NCBI RefSeq assembly: GCF_012912005.1
Contig: NZ_JABBEA010000024.1
Coordinates: 1-63,673 of the forward strand
DNA from: Paenibacillus sp. SZ31
Lineage (GTDB): Bacteria; Bacillota; Bacilli; Paenibacillales; Paenibacillaceae
Direction of reading: 5' to 3'
Length of the DNA: 63,673 bases
In this document: piece after piece, positions 8,556 through 17,571 of the stretch
How positions within the stretch are numbered: the first letter of the stretch is position 1
How the letters are laid out: every line of letters starts with the position of its first letter
Made by a program: the position numbers and the translations under genes
Notes under the pieces: model-generated
Told to the model about the DNA's origin: nothing
Seen by the model: only the letters and a program-made list of their open reading frames with translations
The model's database searches: none

Positions 8556-9632
8556 ATGAAAGATATGAGCCAACTGGATAATATGAATGAATTGTTAAGG
8601 CTGATCGCACCAGGTACACCTTTCCGCGAAGGTCTGGAAAATGTGCTGCGCGCCAAGACGGGCGCACTGCTTGTTGTAGGATACAGCCCTGAAGTAATGG
8701 AAGTGGTGGATGGAGGATTCTCGATTAACTGTGATTTCTCCCCGAACTATCTGTATGAACTCGCCAAGATGGATGGTGCCATTATTCTTAGCGAAGATTT
8801 GAAGCGTATTCTTTACGCCAATACTCAGTTAATCCCGGATTCATCTATCTCTTCATCTGAGACGGGGATTCGTCACCGTACCGCAGAGCGTGTAGCGAAG
8901 CAAACGGGGAAATTGGTGGTTTCCATATCACAGCGCCGGAATATTATTACCCTGTATCAGGGAACGCTTCGTTATTCCCTCAAGGAAATCGGGGTTATTT
9001 TGACCAAAGCAAATCAAGCGATTCAAACCCTGGAGAAATACAAAGCTGTATTAACACAGTCCCTTACGAATCTGAGTGCCTCAGAATTTGAGGAACTGGT
9101 GACGATTCCTGAAGTGGTCAATGTGATTCAGCGTACCGAAATGGTTATGCGGATCAAAACGGAGATCAAACGATACATTCATGAACTCGGGAATGAGGGA
9201 CGACTCATCTCCATGCAAATGGAAGAGCTCGTGGGTACAACGGAAGAAGAAGCTTGGTTGCTGTACAAAGACTATGCCCGTGACGACAGTGATGACAAAA
9301 TCCGTGAAATTATTGTGGGACTAAAAAGGTTGTCGGACGATGAGTTGCTGGATGCACATCATATTGTTCGTCTGCTCGGCTATCCTTCGTCAGCGGCTAC
9401 TTCAGAGGATTCGGTTGCACCTCGCGGATTCCGGGTATTAAATAAGATCCCCCGCCTGCCGAATGTCATTATCCATAACCTGGTGGATCAATTCGAACAA
9501 TTGCCTCATGTCATTATGGCTACAATTGAAGAACTGGACGAAGTGGATGGTATTGGTGAAGTTCGTGCCCGGACCATTAAGGAAGGCCTCAAACGTTTGC
9601 AGGAGCAGATGTTTATCGACAGACAGATGTAA
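8556..9632 (+). CDS. disA: DisA, diadenylate cyclase and DNA integrity scanner
   Basis: DisA condenses two ATP into cyclic di-AMP and slides on DNA; stalling at recombination intermediates lowers synthesis and delays sporulation. The 358-residue protein has the DAC domain with both active-site motifs, DGA (73-75) and RHR (106-108), a helical spine and a C-terminal helix-hairpin-helix DNA-binding domain (DEVDGIGEVRARTI). In B. subtilis RadA and DisA act together, which fits their adjacency here. ATG 8556 follows a GGGGG-type site. Confidence 0.97.
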   Translation: MKDMSQLDNMNELLRLIAPGTPFREGLENVLRAKTGALLVVGYSPEVMEVVDGGFSINCDFSPNYLYELAKMDGAIILSEDLKRILYANTQLIPDSSISSSETGIRHRTAERVAKQTGKLVVSISQRRNIITLYQGTLRYSLKEIGVILTKANQAIQTLEKYKAVLTQSLTNLSASEFEELVTIPEVVNVIQRTEMVMRIKTEIKRYIHELGNEGRLISMQMEELVGTTEEEAWLLYKDYARDDSDDKIREIIVGLKRLSDDELLDAHHIVRLLGYPSSAATSEDSVAPRGFRVLNKIPRLPNVIIHNLVDQFEQLPHVIMATIEELDEVDGIGEVRARTIKEGLKRLQEQMFIDRQM

Positions 9633-9677
9633 GGGTTTGCCTATATAAAGGCTTGAAATGGATGAGGTGAAACAACA

Positions 9678-10409
9678 ATGCTAACCAGATTCATTCCGAA
9701 TCTCTTTACCCTGGGTAATCTGTTTCTTGGAATGATGGCAATTTTGCTTGCGATTGATGGAAATTACAGTTTGGCTGCTATCATGGTCATTGTAGCGATG
9801 CTGCTGGACGGTCTGGATGGTCGAGTGGCACGTGCACTCAATGCCCAAAGCGAATTCGGCAAGGAACTGGATTCCTTGTCTGACATGGTTTCCTTTGGTG
9901 CAGCACCAGCCCTGATCATATTTATGGTGTCATTCCAAGATTCGATGCCGATGCTCGCCTGGATTGCAACAGCTGCTTTTCCGATCTGTGGAGCCATTCG
10001 TCTGGCTCGGTTTAATGTTCGTCCCGGAATTCCGGGGTACTTCACAGGTTTACCGATTCCCGCAGCCGGCGGGGTGCTAGCAACACTGTCCTTGTTCAAC
10101 AAGGATATCGGCCCGATCAGTATGATGATTGCTACGTTGCTGTTATCGTACCTGATGGTGAGCTCGCTTAAATATCCCAATTTCAAAAAGGTCGGTTTGC
10201 CGCGTAAGGCAATCTGGATTGCGCCATGGGTTGTGTTATTTGCAATAGCCGTAGCTGTTATTTTTCCGGAGCAGTTATCCAAATTGATCTTTATTCCGCT
10301 GGTGTTATACGCCTTATATGGAATGAAGCATAATGTGCGAACAGCGGCCTCCCGTAATCGGGCCAAAAAGCGCAAGGATGAGAAATCTTCCCGTCCTTCC
10401 GATCGTTAA
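9678..10409 (+). CDS. pssA: PssA, CDP-diacylglycerol-serine O-phosphatidyltransferase
   Basis: This membrane enzyme makes phosphatidylserine from CDP-diacylglycerol and serine, feeding phosphatidylethanolamine synthesis. The CDP-alcohol phosphotransferase signature is complete: D47 G48, A51 R52, G61, D65 and D69. Several hydrophobic helices span the 243-residue protein, and the tail is basic (NRAKKRKDEK). It is transcribed in the same direction as disA, 45 bases downstream, and followed by a terminator. No phosphatidylserine decarboxylase gene is in the window. Confidence 0.93.
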   Translation: MLTRFIPNLFTLGNLFLGMMAILLAIDGNYSLAAIMVIVAMLLDGLDGRVARALNAQSEFGKELDSLSDMVSFGAAPALIIFMVSFQDSMPMLAWIATAAFPICGAIRLARFNVRPGIPGYFTGLPIPAAGGVLATLSLFNKDIGPISMMIATLLLSYLMVSSLKYPNFKKVGLPRKAIWIAPWVVLFAIAVAVIFPEQLSKLIFIPLVLYALYGMKHNVRTAASRNRAKKRKDEKSSRPSDR

Positions 10410-10442
10410 ACATTGAGCATTGGGGACAGACACTATACAAAG

Positions 10443-10486
10443 AAAGCACGTACTCTCCTGAACTGGAGAATGCGTGCTTTTTGTTT
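10443..10486. terminator. Shared terminator between pssA and the minus-strand gene
   Basis: AAAGCACG (10443-10450) pairs with CGTGCTTT (10473-10480), with a second inner stem TCTCC/GGAGA. T residues flank the right side and A residues the left, so it can act in both directions for the two convergent genes. Confidence 0.8.
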
Positions 10487-10539
10487 ATTCAGATCTATTT
10501 ACGGTAAAAGAAACCCTTACGAACGACATACATATCTTC

Positions 10540-10935
10540 TTACGACAGATTAAACATCCCTAGCGTCGAACACTTCTGTGATTCGTGATTCACGACCTCT
10601 TCCATGTTGATGTCCAGCAGATTGCAGAGAGCTGACATGTAGAACAGGTTCCGCCCCAGTTCAGAGCTAATGACCTCTCGGCAATTCTCGCACAACTCAC
10701 CTTCCACATGCGTTTCCAGCAGGCCCTTGGTTTGAGCGATATCGCTCTCCGGGGCATATTTCTGCTTGGTGGCGTGCAGCTCGATGCAGCCGCATTCGGT
10801 AATGGCTTTGGACACGGCACGGTTAACAGACGCTCCGGCTTGTCCTGTTTTGGACAGTACATCAATCAGGCTGCGATGACGCAGCAACAGTTCAGAAACT
10901 TGATCCTGGAAAGCCTGTAAACTTAGCGTACTCAT
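10540..10935 (-). CDS. Conserved hypothetical protein, Cys-rich
   Basis: I cannot assign a function. On the minus strand, ATG 10935 has a GAGGTGAG Shine-Dalgarno site, giving 131 residues starting MSTLSLQAFQDQV; the longer open frame to 11088 is probably not translated. The N-terminal half is helical. The second half holds ECGC and CENC, four cysteines that may bind metal, then a helix ELGRNLFYMSALCNLLDI resembling helices of MazG-like nucleotide pyrophosphohydrolases (weak). Some pipelines label a gene at this place in Paenibacillus as DUF1573; I cannot confirm that. It is divergent from the PIN/TRAM gene and convergent with pssA. Confidence 0.75.
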   Translation of the reverse strand: MSTLSLQAFQDQVSELLLRHRSLIDVLSKTGQAGASVNRAVSKAITECGCIELHATKQKYAPESDIAQTKGLLETHVEGELCENCREVISSELGRNLFYMSALCNLLDINMEEVVNHESQKCSTLGMFNLS

Positions 10936-11108
10936 TTTGCCACTCACCTCGGGATATGAATTGAATTCATTATATGCCAATAATTTACCTACTTTCAACT
11001 GACGATTGCAACATTTCCAAAAAGTTCTTGTGGATGGGATTAGCAATTCAGGAATTGGATCATACTGGATATAAAGTTCGAGATACATTGAAGGAGGTGC
11101 AGGGACTA

Positions 11109-12194
11109 ATGTGGAAAAAAGGCATTTTAACTTTTACAGGATTGTGCGGTGCATGGTTCGGCTACACGGCATATCATCTGGCAGGAAAATCGGTCCCATG
11201 GATGGCGGAGTGGATTCAGTCCGCAGGATTATTGGGAGCCGGTATATCGACGCTGCTGGGAGCTGTAATGTTTATGGCTGTATGTAACATTGGTGGTACA
11301 TTGATGGCAGACAGGCTGCATAGTGGAATTGATTCATTGGCAAAAGTACCTATGAACGAACTGGCTGCGGGTGCCGCAGGTACCGTTGCAGGATTGCTCG
11401 TGGCCTTGTTACTCTACCCTGTTGTGGGATGGATGGGGACGGCAGGAGAAGTGCTGCAAGTGGCGCTGACGGTGATTAGCGCCTATTCCGGCTACACCCT
11501 TGCCATGGCGAAGAAAGACGATCTGGGGGCCTTCTGGATGTCTGGACGATGGGGTCATCCGGAGGTGGACGAGGATAGACGGATGGAAGAACATAAGATT
11601 CTGGATACCAGCGTCATTATCGATGGTCGTATCGCTGATATATGCAAAACCGGGTTTATTGAAGGCACGATCGTAATTCCGGAATTCGTTCTGGAGGAGC
11701 TGCAACATATTGCTGATTCATCGGATCTGCTCAAGCGGAACAGAGGACGGCGTGGATTGGATATTTTGAACAAAATCCAGAAGGAACTCGATGTAAAAGT
11801 CCTGATCTACGAGGGGGATTTCGAGGAAATTTCCGAGGTGGACAGCAAACTGGTTAAACTGGCTAAAGTGCTTCAGGGCAAAGTGGTCACTAATGATTTT
11901 AACCTGAACAAAGTGTGTGAACTCCAGGGTGTATCAGTGCTGAACATTAATGATCTTGCCAATGCGGTCAAGCCTGTCGTTCTGCCAGGTGAGGAGATTA
12001 TGGTGCAGATCATTAAGGATGGCAAGGAACATGGTCAAGGTGTAGCTTATCTGGATGATGGCACAATGATCGTTGTGGAAGGCGGACGCGAGTATATCGG
12101 CATGATGATGGAAGTGCTGGTGACCAGTGTCCTACAGACTTCAGCGGGACGAATGATTTTTGCCAAGCCGAAACTGTTGGAAAAAGCCCAATAA
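11109..12194 (+). CDS. YacL-type membrane PIN/TRAM domain protein
   Basis: The 361-residue protein has about four N-terminal membrane helices (residues 5-130), a PIN domain with acidic residues in ILDTSVIIDGRIADIC (D166, D172, D177), and a C-terminal TRAM domain. B. subtilis YacL has the same architecture and position. PIN domains are usually Mg-dependent RNases and TRAM binds RNA, so a membrane-tethered RNase is likely, but its target is unknown. ATG 11109 was chosen because an AAGGAGGTG site ends about ten bases upstream; the open frame back to 10974 lacks a site. Confidence 0.9.
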   Translation: MWKKGILTFTGLCGAWFGYTAYHLAGKSVPWMAEWIQSAGLLGAGISTLLGAVMFMAVCNIGGTLMADRLHSGIDSLAKVPMNELAAGAAGTVAGLLVALLLYPVVGWMGTAGEVLQVALTVISAYSGYTLAMAKKDDLGAFWMSGRWGHPEVDEDRRMEEHKILDTSVIIDGRIADICKTGFIEGTIVIPEFVLEELQHIADSSDLLKRNRGRRGLDILNKIQKELDVKVLIYEGDFEEISEVDSKLVKLAKVLQGKVVTNDFNLNKVCELQGVSVLNINDLANAVKPVVLPGEEIMVQIIKDGKEHGQGVAYLDDGTMIVVEGGREYIGMMMEVLVTSVLQTSAGRMIFAKPKLLEKAQ

Positions 12195-12276
12195 AGCGGT
12201 ATGATGGGTAGTGTATCGTTGAACGATATTGTATATCTTTGGACGATAAACTGACAGACAAGGCAGGGATTGCGGC

Positions 12277-12969
12277 ATGGATAAAGGGTGGGGCGTTGTC
12301 ATTGTGGCAGCAGGTCGCGGAACCCGGATGGGGACGACCGAGAGCAAGCAGTTTCTGTTGCTGCAGGACAAGCCCGTTTTCATACATACGCTTGAGGTAT
12401 TTGCTGCGCTGGACGAGATCCACGAGATGGTGCTGGTCACAGGAGCCGCAGATGTTGAACGCTGCCAGGATTGGGTAAAAGAATACCAACTGGATTCACG
12501 TGTCCATGTTATCCCCGGAGGGAAAGAGAGACAACATTCTGTCCATAAAGGCCTGAAGGCACTTGGGACGGATTGGGTTCTTGTTCACGACGGGGTACGT
12601 CCTTTTGTGAACCATGAGCAGATCAAGGGATGCATGGCGGCCGCCATATCCGGTGGAGCAGCTGTACTGGCCGTTCCCGTGAAGGATACGATCAAACAAG
12701 TGAATGCGGAAGGAGTCGTTACGGCGACGCCAGACCGCAGCAGTCTGTGGAGCATTCAAACCCCGCAGGCTTTTCGTCTTTCTTCCCTGCTCTCCGCCTA
12801 CGAATCAGCCGAGCAGGACGGATTTCTGGGGACAGATGACGCCATGCTGGCTGAACGTCAGGGAATGTCGGTCAAGGTTGTGGAAGGCAATTATACCAAT
12901 ATCAAATTAACGACGCCGGAAGATTTGGAATACGCCGCGTTTTTGCTGGGGGGAGAGAAGAAGCGATGA
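12277..12969 (+). CDS. ispD: IspD, 2-C-methyl-D-erythritol 4-phosphate cytidylyltransferase
   Basis: IspD joins CTP and MEP in the non-mevalonate isoprenoid pathway. The nucleotide-binding loop VIVAAGRGTRMG opens the 230-residue protein, with ESKQF supplying the conserved lysine; VHDGVRPF and the ending KLTTPEDL are also family hallmarks. Its last four bases overlap the ispF start (ATGA), which couples translation of two sequential-pathway enzymes. Confidence 0.95.
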   Translation: MDKGWGVVIVAAGRGTRMGTTESKQFLLLQDKPVFIHTLEVFAALDEIHEMVLVTGAADVERCQDWVKEYQLDSRVHVIPGGKERQHSVHKGLKALGTDWVLVHDGVRPFVNHEQIKGCMAAAISGGAAVLAVPVKDTIKQVNAEGVVTATPDRSSLWSIQTPQAFRLSSLLSAYESAEQDGFLGTDDAMLAERQGMSVKVVEGNYTNIKLTTPEDLEYAAFLLGGEKKR

Positions 12970-13442
12970 TACGTGTAGGACAGGGATTTGATGTACATCA
13001 GCTGGTGGAGGGACGCCCGTGCATTATTGGCGGAGTAACGATTCCTTATGAAAAAGGACTGCTGGGTCACTCGGACGCAGACGTGCTGTTGCACGCGATT
13101 AGTGATGCCATTTTGGGTGCGCTGGCACTCGGGGATATCGGCAAACACTTCCCGGATACCGATGCAGAATTCAAGGATGCCGACAGTCTGAAATTGCTGG
13201 AGCATGTATGGCAGCTTGTGAAGGATCGCGGGTATAAGCTAGGGAATATCGACTCAACGATTATTGCCCAAAAGCCGAAGATGGCTCCTTACATCCCACA
13301 AATGGCTGAGGTTATTGCCAAGGCACTGGAAGCGGATGTAACGCAAGTGAACGTGAAAGCAACAACAACAGAGCAACTGGGATTCCCGGGACGGGGAGAG
13401 GGCATTGCTGCTCAATCCGTTGTTTGCCTTGTACGTGTATAA
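12966..13442 (+). CDS. ispF: IspF, MECDP synthase
   Basis: IspF cyclises CDP-methylerythritol phosphate to 2-C-methyl-D-erythritol 2,4-cyclodiphosphate. The 158-residue protein shows the metal ligands in GFDVHQL and GHSDADVLLHAI, plus the FPDTD loop and the C-terminal ATTTEQLGFPGRGEGIAA. It functions as a trimer. It overlaps ispD by four bases and is followed 33 bases later by gltX. Confidence 0.96.
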   Translation: MIRVGQGFDVHQLVEGRPCIIGGVTIPYEKGLLGHSDADVLLHAISDAILGALALGDIGKHFPDTDAEFKDADSLKLLEHVWQLVKDRGYKLGNIDSTIIAQKPKMAPYIPQMAEVIAKALEADVTQVNVKATTTEQLGFPGRGEGIAAQSVVCLVRV

Positions 13443-13475
13443 TATCATCAATCAATTCGTGACGGAGGGGATCAT

Positions 13476-14933
13476 ATGAGCACGGAAATTCGTGTGCGTT
13501 ACGCGCCGAGCCCAACGGGACACCTGCATATCGGGAATGCCCGTACGGCGCTGTTTAACTATCTATATGCCAAACATAATAACGGTAAATTCATTATTCG
13601 TATTGAAGATACGGACGTAAAACGGAATATTGCCGGTGGTGAAGAAAGCCAACTGAAATACCTGAAATGGCTCGGAATTGAGTGGGACGAAAGTATTGAT
13701 GTAGGCGGAGAATATGGACCATACCGTCAAACGGAGCGTCTGGATCTCTATCGTAAATATACGCAGGAATTGCTGGATAAAGGTCTGGCTTACCATTGCT
13801 TCTGCACGGAAGAAGAATTGGAGCAAGAGCGTGAGGAGCAGTCAGCACGTGGAGAAACGCCGCGTTATTCGGGCAAACACCGTGATCTGACTCCAGAGCA
13901 AATTAGTGCGTTTGAAGCGGAAGGCCGCGTAGCGAGTATTCGTTTCCGTGTGCCGGAAGAGCGCACATATACGTTTGATGACATGGTTAAAGGCACAATT
14001 TCGTTCAACAGCAAGGAATCTGGCGACTTCGTAATTGTGAAAAAGGATGGCATTCCCACGTACAACTATGCCGTTGCTGTGGATGATCACTTGATGAAGA
14101 TATCCCACGTTCTGCGTGGGGAGGATCACATCTCGAACACGCCGCGTCAACTGATGATCTATGAAGCGCTCGGCTGGGAGCCGCCGCAATTCGGTCATAT
14201 GACGCTGATCGTGAATGAAAATCACAAGAAGCTGAGTAAACGGGATGAGTCCGTTATTCAGTTTATTGAACAGTATGATCAGCTCGGCTATTTGCCTGAA
14301 GCGATGTTTAACTTCATTTCCTTACTCGGCTGGTCGCCAGAAGGGGAAGAAGAGATCTTCTCGCAAGAGCAACTGATCTCCATTTTTGATACAAAACGTC
14401 TGTCCAAGAGCCCAGCGGTATTTGATACCCACAAGCTGGCGCATTTGAACAACCACTATATCAAACATGCTGACCCGGAACGTATTGCCGAAATGGCCAT
14501 TCCGCATCTGCAAAAGGCTGGACGCATTTCTTCTGAGCTGACTGCTGAACAAAAAGAATGGGCATATACACTGGTACACCTGTATCAGGAGCAGATGAAT
14601 TCTGCCTCCGATATTGTGGAATTGTCAGAAGTGTTCTTCCGCTCCAATCTGGAGCTGGAAAGCGAAGGAGAAGCAGTACTTGCTGAAGAACAGGTGCCAA
14701 CCGTGCTGAAGGCATTTGCGGATAAAGTGCAGGCGAGCGAAGAGTTCACGCCAAGTAAAATGGCTGCATTGATCAAGGAAGTACAGAAAGAAACCGGCTT
14801 TAAGGGCAAACAGCTCTTTATGCCAATTCGTGTAGCCTTGACTGGACAGACGCATGGACGGGATCTGAATCAAACGATCGTGCTTCTGGGCCGTGATACG
14901 GTGATCGAACGTTTGCTCGCGCAAGTAAACTAA
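13476..14933 (+). CDS. gltX: GltX, glutamyl-tRNA synthetase
   Basis: This class I synthetase charges tRNA-Glu and, in Firmicutes lacking GlnRS, usually also mischarges tRNA-Gln for the GatCAB amidotransferase. The 485-residue protein has the HIGH-type motif HLHIG (16-20) in a Rossmann fold and the KMSKS-type motif KLSKR. A GGAGGG site precedes ATG 13476. As in B. subtilis, it is followed by a T-box and then cysE-cysS, so a primary transcript may continue into those genes when the T-box is open. Confidence 0.96.
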   Translation: MSTEIRVRYAPSPTGHLHIGNARTALFNYLYAKHNNGKFIIRIEDTDVKRNIAGGEESQLKYLKWLGIEWDESIDVGGEYGPYRQTERLDLYRKYTQELLDKGLAYHCFCTEEELEQEREEQSARGETPRYSGKHRDLTPEQISAFEAEGRVASIRFRVPEERTYTFDDMVKGTISFNSKESGDFVIVKKDGIPTYNYAVAVDDHLMKISHVLRGEDHISNTPRQLMIYEALGWEPPQFGHMTLIVNENHKKLSKRDESVIQFIEQYDQLGYLPEAMFNFISLLGWSPEGEEEIFSQEQLISIFDTKRLSKSPAVFDTHKLAHLNNHYIKHADPERIAEMAIPHLQKAGRISSELTAEQKEWAYTLVHLYQEQMNSASDIVELSEVFFRSNLELESEGEAVLAEEQVPTVLKAFADKVQASEEFTPSKMAALIKEVQKETGFKGKQLFMPIRVALTGQTHGRDLNQTIVLLGRDTVIERLLAQVN

Positions 14934-15006
14934 GTTTAATCGAGGACATTCCGTTAATTTGGAATCTGAGCACAGTCTCATGATGTATGGATTACACAGG
15001 AGGCTG

Positions 15007-15035
15007 TTGTCAGTCTGAGGCCTTTTCGCTATAAT
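15007..15035 (+). promoter_or_regulatory. Promoter of the cysE-cysS T-box transcript
   Basis: TTGTCA (15007-15012) and TATAAT (15030-15035) are 17 bases apart. A start near 15042 would place the whole T-box in the leader. Confidence 0.7.
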
Positions 15036-15041
15036 AACAAC

Positions 15042-15384
15042 ACAACGAATAATTGATATGATTTATCTAATAGAACAGCAAAGATCGGGAGGAGTAGACT
15101 GACCCGGACAGATTCAGAGAGGATGGTCCCGCAGCAAAGGAAGATTTCTTTGGTTGCGGTGGCTGTGAGCCATCCACTGTCCATCAGTCGAAATGCGCCC
15201 GTGAGCTGCACAGCCGAATCCAGCCCCGCCCTTGTCAGCATGACATGGGAAAACGTTAGGATAGGTTGTGACGATTGGTTTCCGTTACCAAACCGCTTAA
15301 GGGCTCATTCTTTTGAGGATGAACCGAGCAGAGTGGGACCGCGATAAACGCCTCTGCAGCTAAATGCTGCAGGGGCGTTTTTTG
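15042..15384 (+). promoter_or_regulatory. Cysteine-specific T-box riboswitch leader
   Basis: The T-box core GTGGGACCGCGA is at 15333-15344, directly before an intrinsic terminator. Upstream, GGCTGTG (about 15159-15165) pairs with CACAGCC (15209-15215), placing UGC (15207-15209), a Cys codon, on the 3' side of the putative specifier loop in GAGCTGCACAGCC. Uncharged tRNA-Cys should pair with UGC and stabilise the antiterminator, so cysE, cysS and following genes are expressed when cysteine is short. The left boundary is set by the promoter and is approximate. Confidence 0.88.
15347..15384 (+). terminator. T-box regulated terminator
   Basis: AACGCCTCTGCAGC (15347-15360) pairs with GCTGCAGGGGCGTT (15366-15379) around the loop TAAAT and is followed by TTTTG. 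It is mutually exclusive with the antiterminator that uses the T-box core. Confidence 0.88.
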
Positions 15385-15468
15385 TTTAGGCGAGTGTGCA
15401 GTACACTACCAAGGAACGCGCCGTCCGGTAAGCCGGAGGACGGGAACCTGAACAAGAGGGGAACGAGC

Positions 15469-16128
15469 ATGTTCAAGAAGATCAGATCAGATATCCAGGC
15501 GGTGTTTGAAAACGACCCGGCGGCCCGGGGATGGTTTGAGGTGGTATTCACCTACTCAGGGCTGCATGCAATATGGGCACACCGGATCGCTCATTTTTTA
15601 TACAAGCGAAGATGGTTCTCGGTTGCCCGGTTCATTTCGCAGGTTAGTCGTTTTATGACAGGAATTGAGATACACCCTGGAGCTACGATCGGAAATCGGT
15701 TGTTTATTGACCATGGAATGGGCGTCGTTATTGGAGAAACATGTGAGATTGGCGATGATGTCGTTATCTATCAGGGGGTTACCCTTGGCGGAACAGGGAA
15801 AGAAAAAGGAAAGAGACATCCGACCATTGGTAATAATGTGGTTATCTCATCCGGAGCCAAAGTGCTGGGTTCATTTAGCGTGGGGGATCAATGTAACATT
15901 GGCGCTAACTCCGTTGTGCTTAAGGAAGTCCCTTCCAACAGTACCGTGGTGGGTATACCGGGCAGAATTGTTAAACAGGACGGTCGACGGGTAGATCGCC
16001 TTAGTCAGCAGTTGCCCGATCCGGTCGTTGACTCCTTGCGCAGCATGCAACAAGAACTCGAACGATTGCAGCAAGAGATACGTACACTACAGAATGCCCG
16101 TGAAAATGAGACTGTGCGTGATACGTGA
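15469..16128 (+). CDS. cysE: CysE, serine O-acetyltransferase
   Basis: CysE acetylates serine to O-acetylserine, the carbon acceptor for sulfide in cysteine synthesis. The 219-residue protein has the N-terminal helical domain, then the left-handed beta-helix of hexapeptide repeats with the active-site region IDHGMGVVIGET and TLGGTGKEKGKRHPTIG. ATG 15469 follows AGAGGGG; the open frame back to 15364 runs through the T-box terminator and is not coding. Control is by the Cys T-box directly upstream. Confidence 0.95.
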   Translation: MFKKIRSDIQAVFENDPAARGWFEVVFTYSGLHAIWAHRIAHFLYKRRWFSVARFISQVSRFMTGIEIHPGATIGNRLFIDHGMGVVIGETCEIGDDVVIYQGVTLGGTGKEKGKRHPTIGNNVVISSGAKVLGSFSVGDQCNIGANSVVLKEVPSNSTVVGIPGRIVKQDGRRVDRLSQQLPDPVVDSLRSMQQELERLQQEIRTLQNARENETVRDT

Positions 16129-16170
16129 TACAATAAATATAGGCAGTATAGGATGAAAGGATAAGTGACC

Positions 16171-17571
16171 ATGACGCTTCAAATTTATAATACGATGAGT
16201 CGTACAAAAGAGGATTTTGTTCCTCAAGAGCCGGGGAAAGTAAAAATGTATGTGTGTGGACCAACGGTGTATGACTACATTCATATCGGGAATGCACGCC
16301 CAGTTATCTTTTTCGACACGGTTCGCGGGTACCTAGAACAAATAGGACATGAAGTGAACTATGTGGTGAACTTCACGGATGTCGACGACAAGCTGATCCG
16401 CAAAGCAGAACAACTTGGAACGGACGTCCCTCATGTCGCGGAGAAGTTTATTGCGGCCTATTATGAAGACCTTGAAGGACTGGGTATTCCGAAGGCAAGC
16501 AGCAATCCGCGAGTTACAGAGAACATGCCGCTCATTATTGATTTTATCCGTGAGCTGGTTGAAAAGGGATTTGCATATGAAAATGGCGGTGACGTCTATT
16601 ATCGCACAGGCAAATTCAGCGAATATGGCAAACTCTCGAAACAAAACCTGCAGGAGTTGCAATTCGGAATCCGTGTAGGCGTGGATGAGCGTAAAGAGCA
16701 TCCCGAAGATTTCGTGCTCTGGAAGGCAGCCAAACCAGGTGAGATCTACTGGTCCAGTCCTTGGGGCGATGGTCGGCCAGGCTGGCATATTGAGTGCTCC
16801 GCCATGGCTAGGGAATACCTAGGGGATACACTGGACATTCACGGAGGCGGACAGGATCTGCAGTTCCCGCACCATGAGTGTGAATGCGCCCAATCCGAGG
16901 TATTAACAGGTAAACCGCTTGCCAACTACTGGATGCATAATGGTTTTATTCGAATCGATAACGAGAAAATGTCGAAATCACTCGGCAATGGTGTTCTTGT
17001 TAAAGACTTGAGAAATCAATATAAACGCGAAGCCATTCGTTATTTCATGTTGTCTACCCACTATCGCAATCCATTGAACTTTACGGATGATACGATGGAG
17101 CAGGCTCAGAACAGTGTGGACCGGATTGCAAATGCTGTAGGTAACCTGAACCATCGCCTGAATGCGGTATCCGTAGATCAGGATATTTCAGCAGATTTTG
17201 CGGCAAGACTCGACCAAATTCGTCAACAGTATCACGAGAAGATGCAGGACGATTTCAATACACCTGATGCAATTACAGCTATGTTTGAGTGGGCAGGGGA
17301 AGCCAACCAATTGTTGCAGCAAGAAGTAGTCAATGCTGCTGACATTCGTGCACTCCTCGAATTGTTCAATGAACTGAATGCTGTTCTGCGCATCTATACT
17401 GACGCAGAGCCAGAACTTTTGGATGAAGAAGTAGAGCGTCTGATTGAAGAGCGTGTCGAAGCGCGTAAGTCCAAAAACTGGGCAAGAGCGGATGAAATTC
17501 GCGATGAATTGTCTGCACGTGGCATCCTGCTTGAGGATACAGCGCAGGGGATGAGATGGCGGCGCAAATGA
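16171..17571 (+). CDS. cysS: CysS, cysteinyl-tRNA synthetase
   Basis: CysS charges tRNA-Cys. The 466-residue class I enzyme shows the zinc and HIGH region CGPTVYDYIHIGNARP, further zinc ligands in WHIECSAMA and HHECECAQSE, and the KMSKS motif in EKMSKSLGNG. An in-frame GTG at 16165 is a possible earlier start, but ATG 16171 is better spaced from the AAAGG site. It is cotranscribed with cysE under the Cys T-box. Its 3' end overlaps mrnC by 16 bases. Confidence 0.96.
   Translation: MTLQIYNTMSRTKEDFVPQEPGKVKMYVCGPTVYDYIHIGNARPVIFFDTVRGYLEQIGHEVNYVVNFTDVDDKLIRKAEQLGTDVPHVAEKFIAAYYEDLEGLGIPKASSNPRVTENMPLIIDFIRELVEKGFAYENGGDVYYRTGKFSEYGKLSKQNLQELQFGIRVGVDERKEHPEDFVLWKAAKPGEIYWSSPWGDGRPGWHIECSAMAREYLGDTLDIHGGGQDLQFPHHECECAQSEVLTGKPLANYWMHNGFIRIDNEKMSKSLGNGVLVKDLRNQYKREAIRYFMLSTHYRNPLNFTDDTMEQAQNSVDRIANAVGNLNHRLNAVSVDQDISADFAARLDQIRQQYHEKMQDDFNTPDAITAMFEWAGEANQLLQQEVVNAADIRALLELFNELNAVLRIYTDAEPELLDEEVERLIEERVEARKSKNWARADEIRDELSARGILLEDTAQGMRWRRK

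Noticed and set aside
10936..11088. N-terminal extension of the Cys-rich minus-strand gene
   Set aside because: The good ribosome-binding site is just before the internal ATG at 10935, and the extension overlaps the divergent intergenic region.
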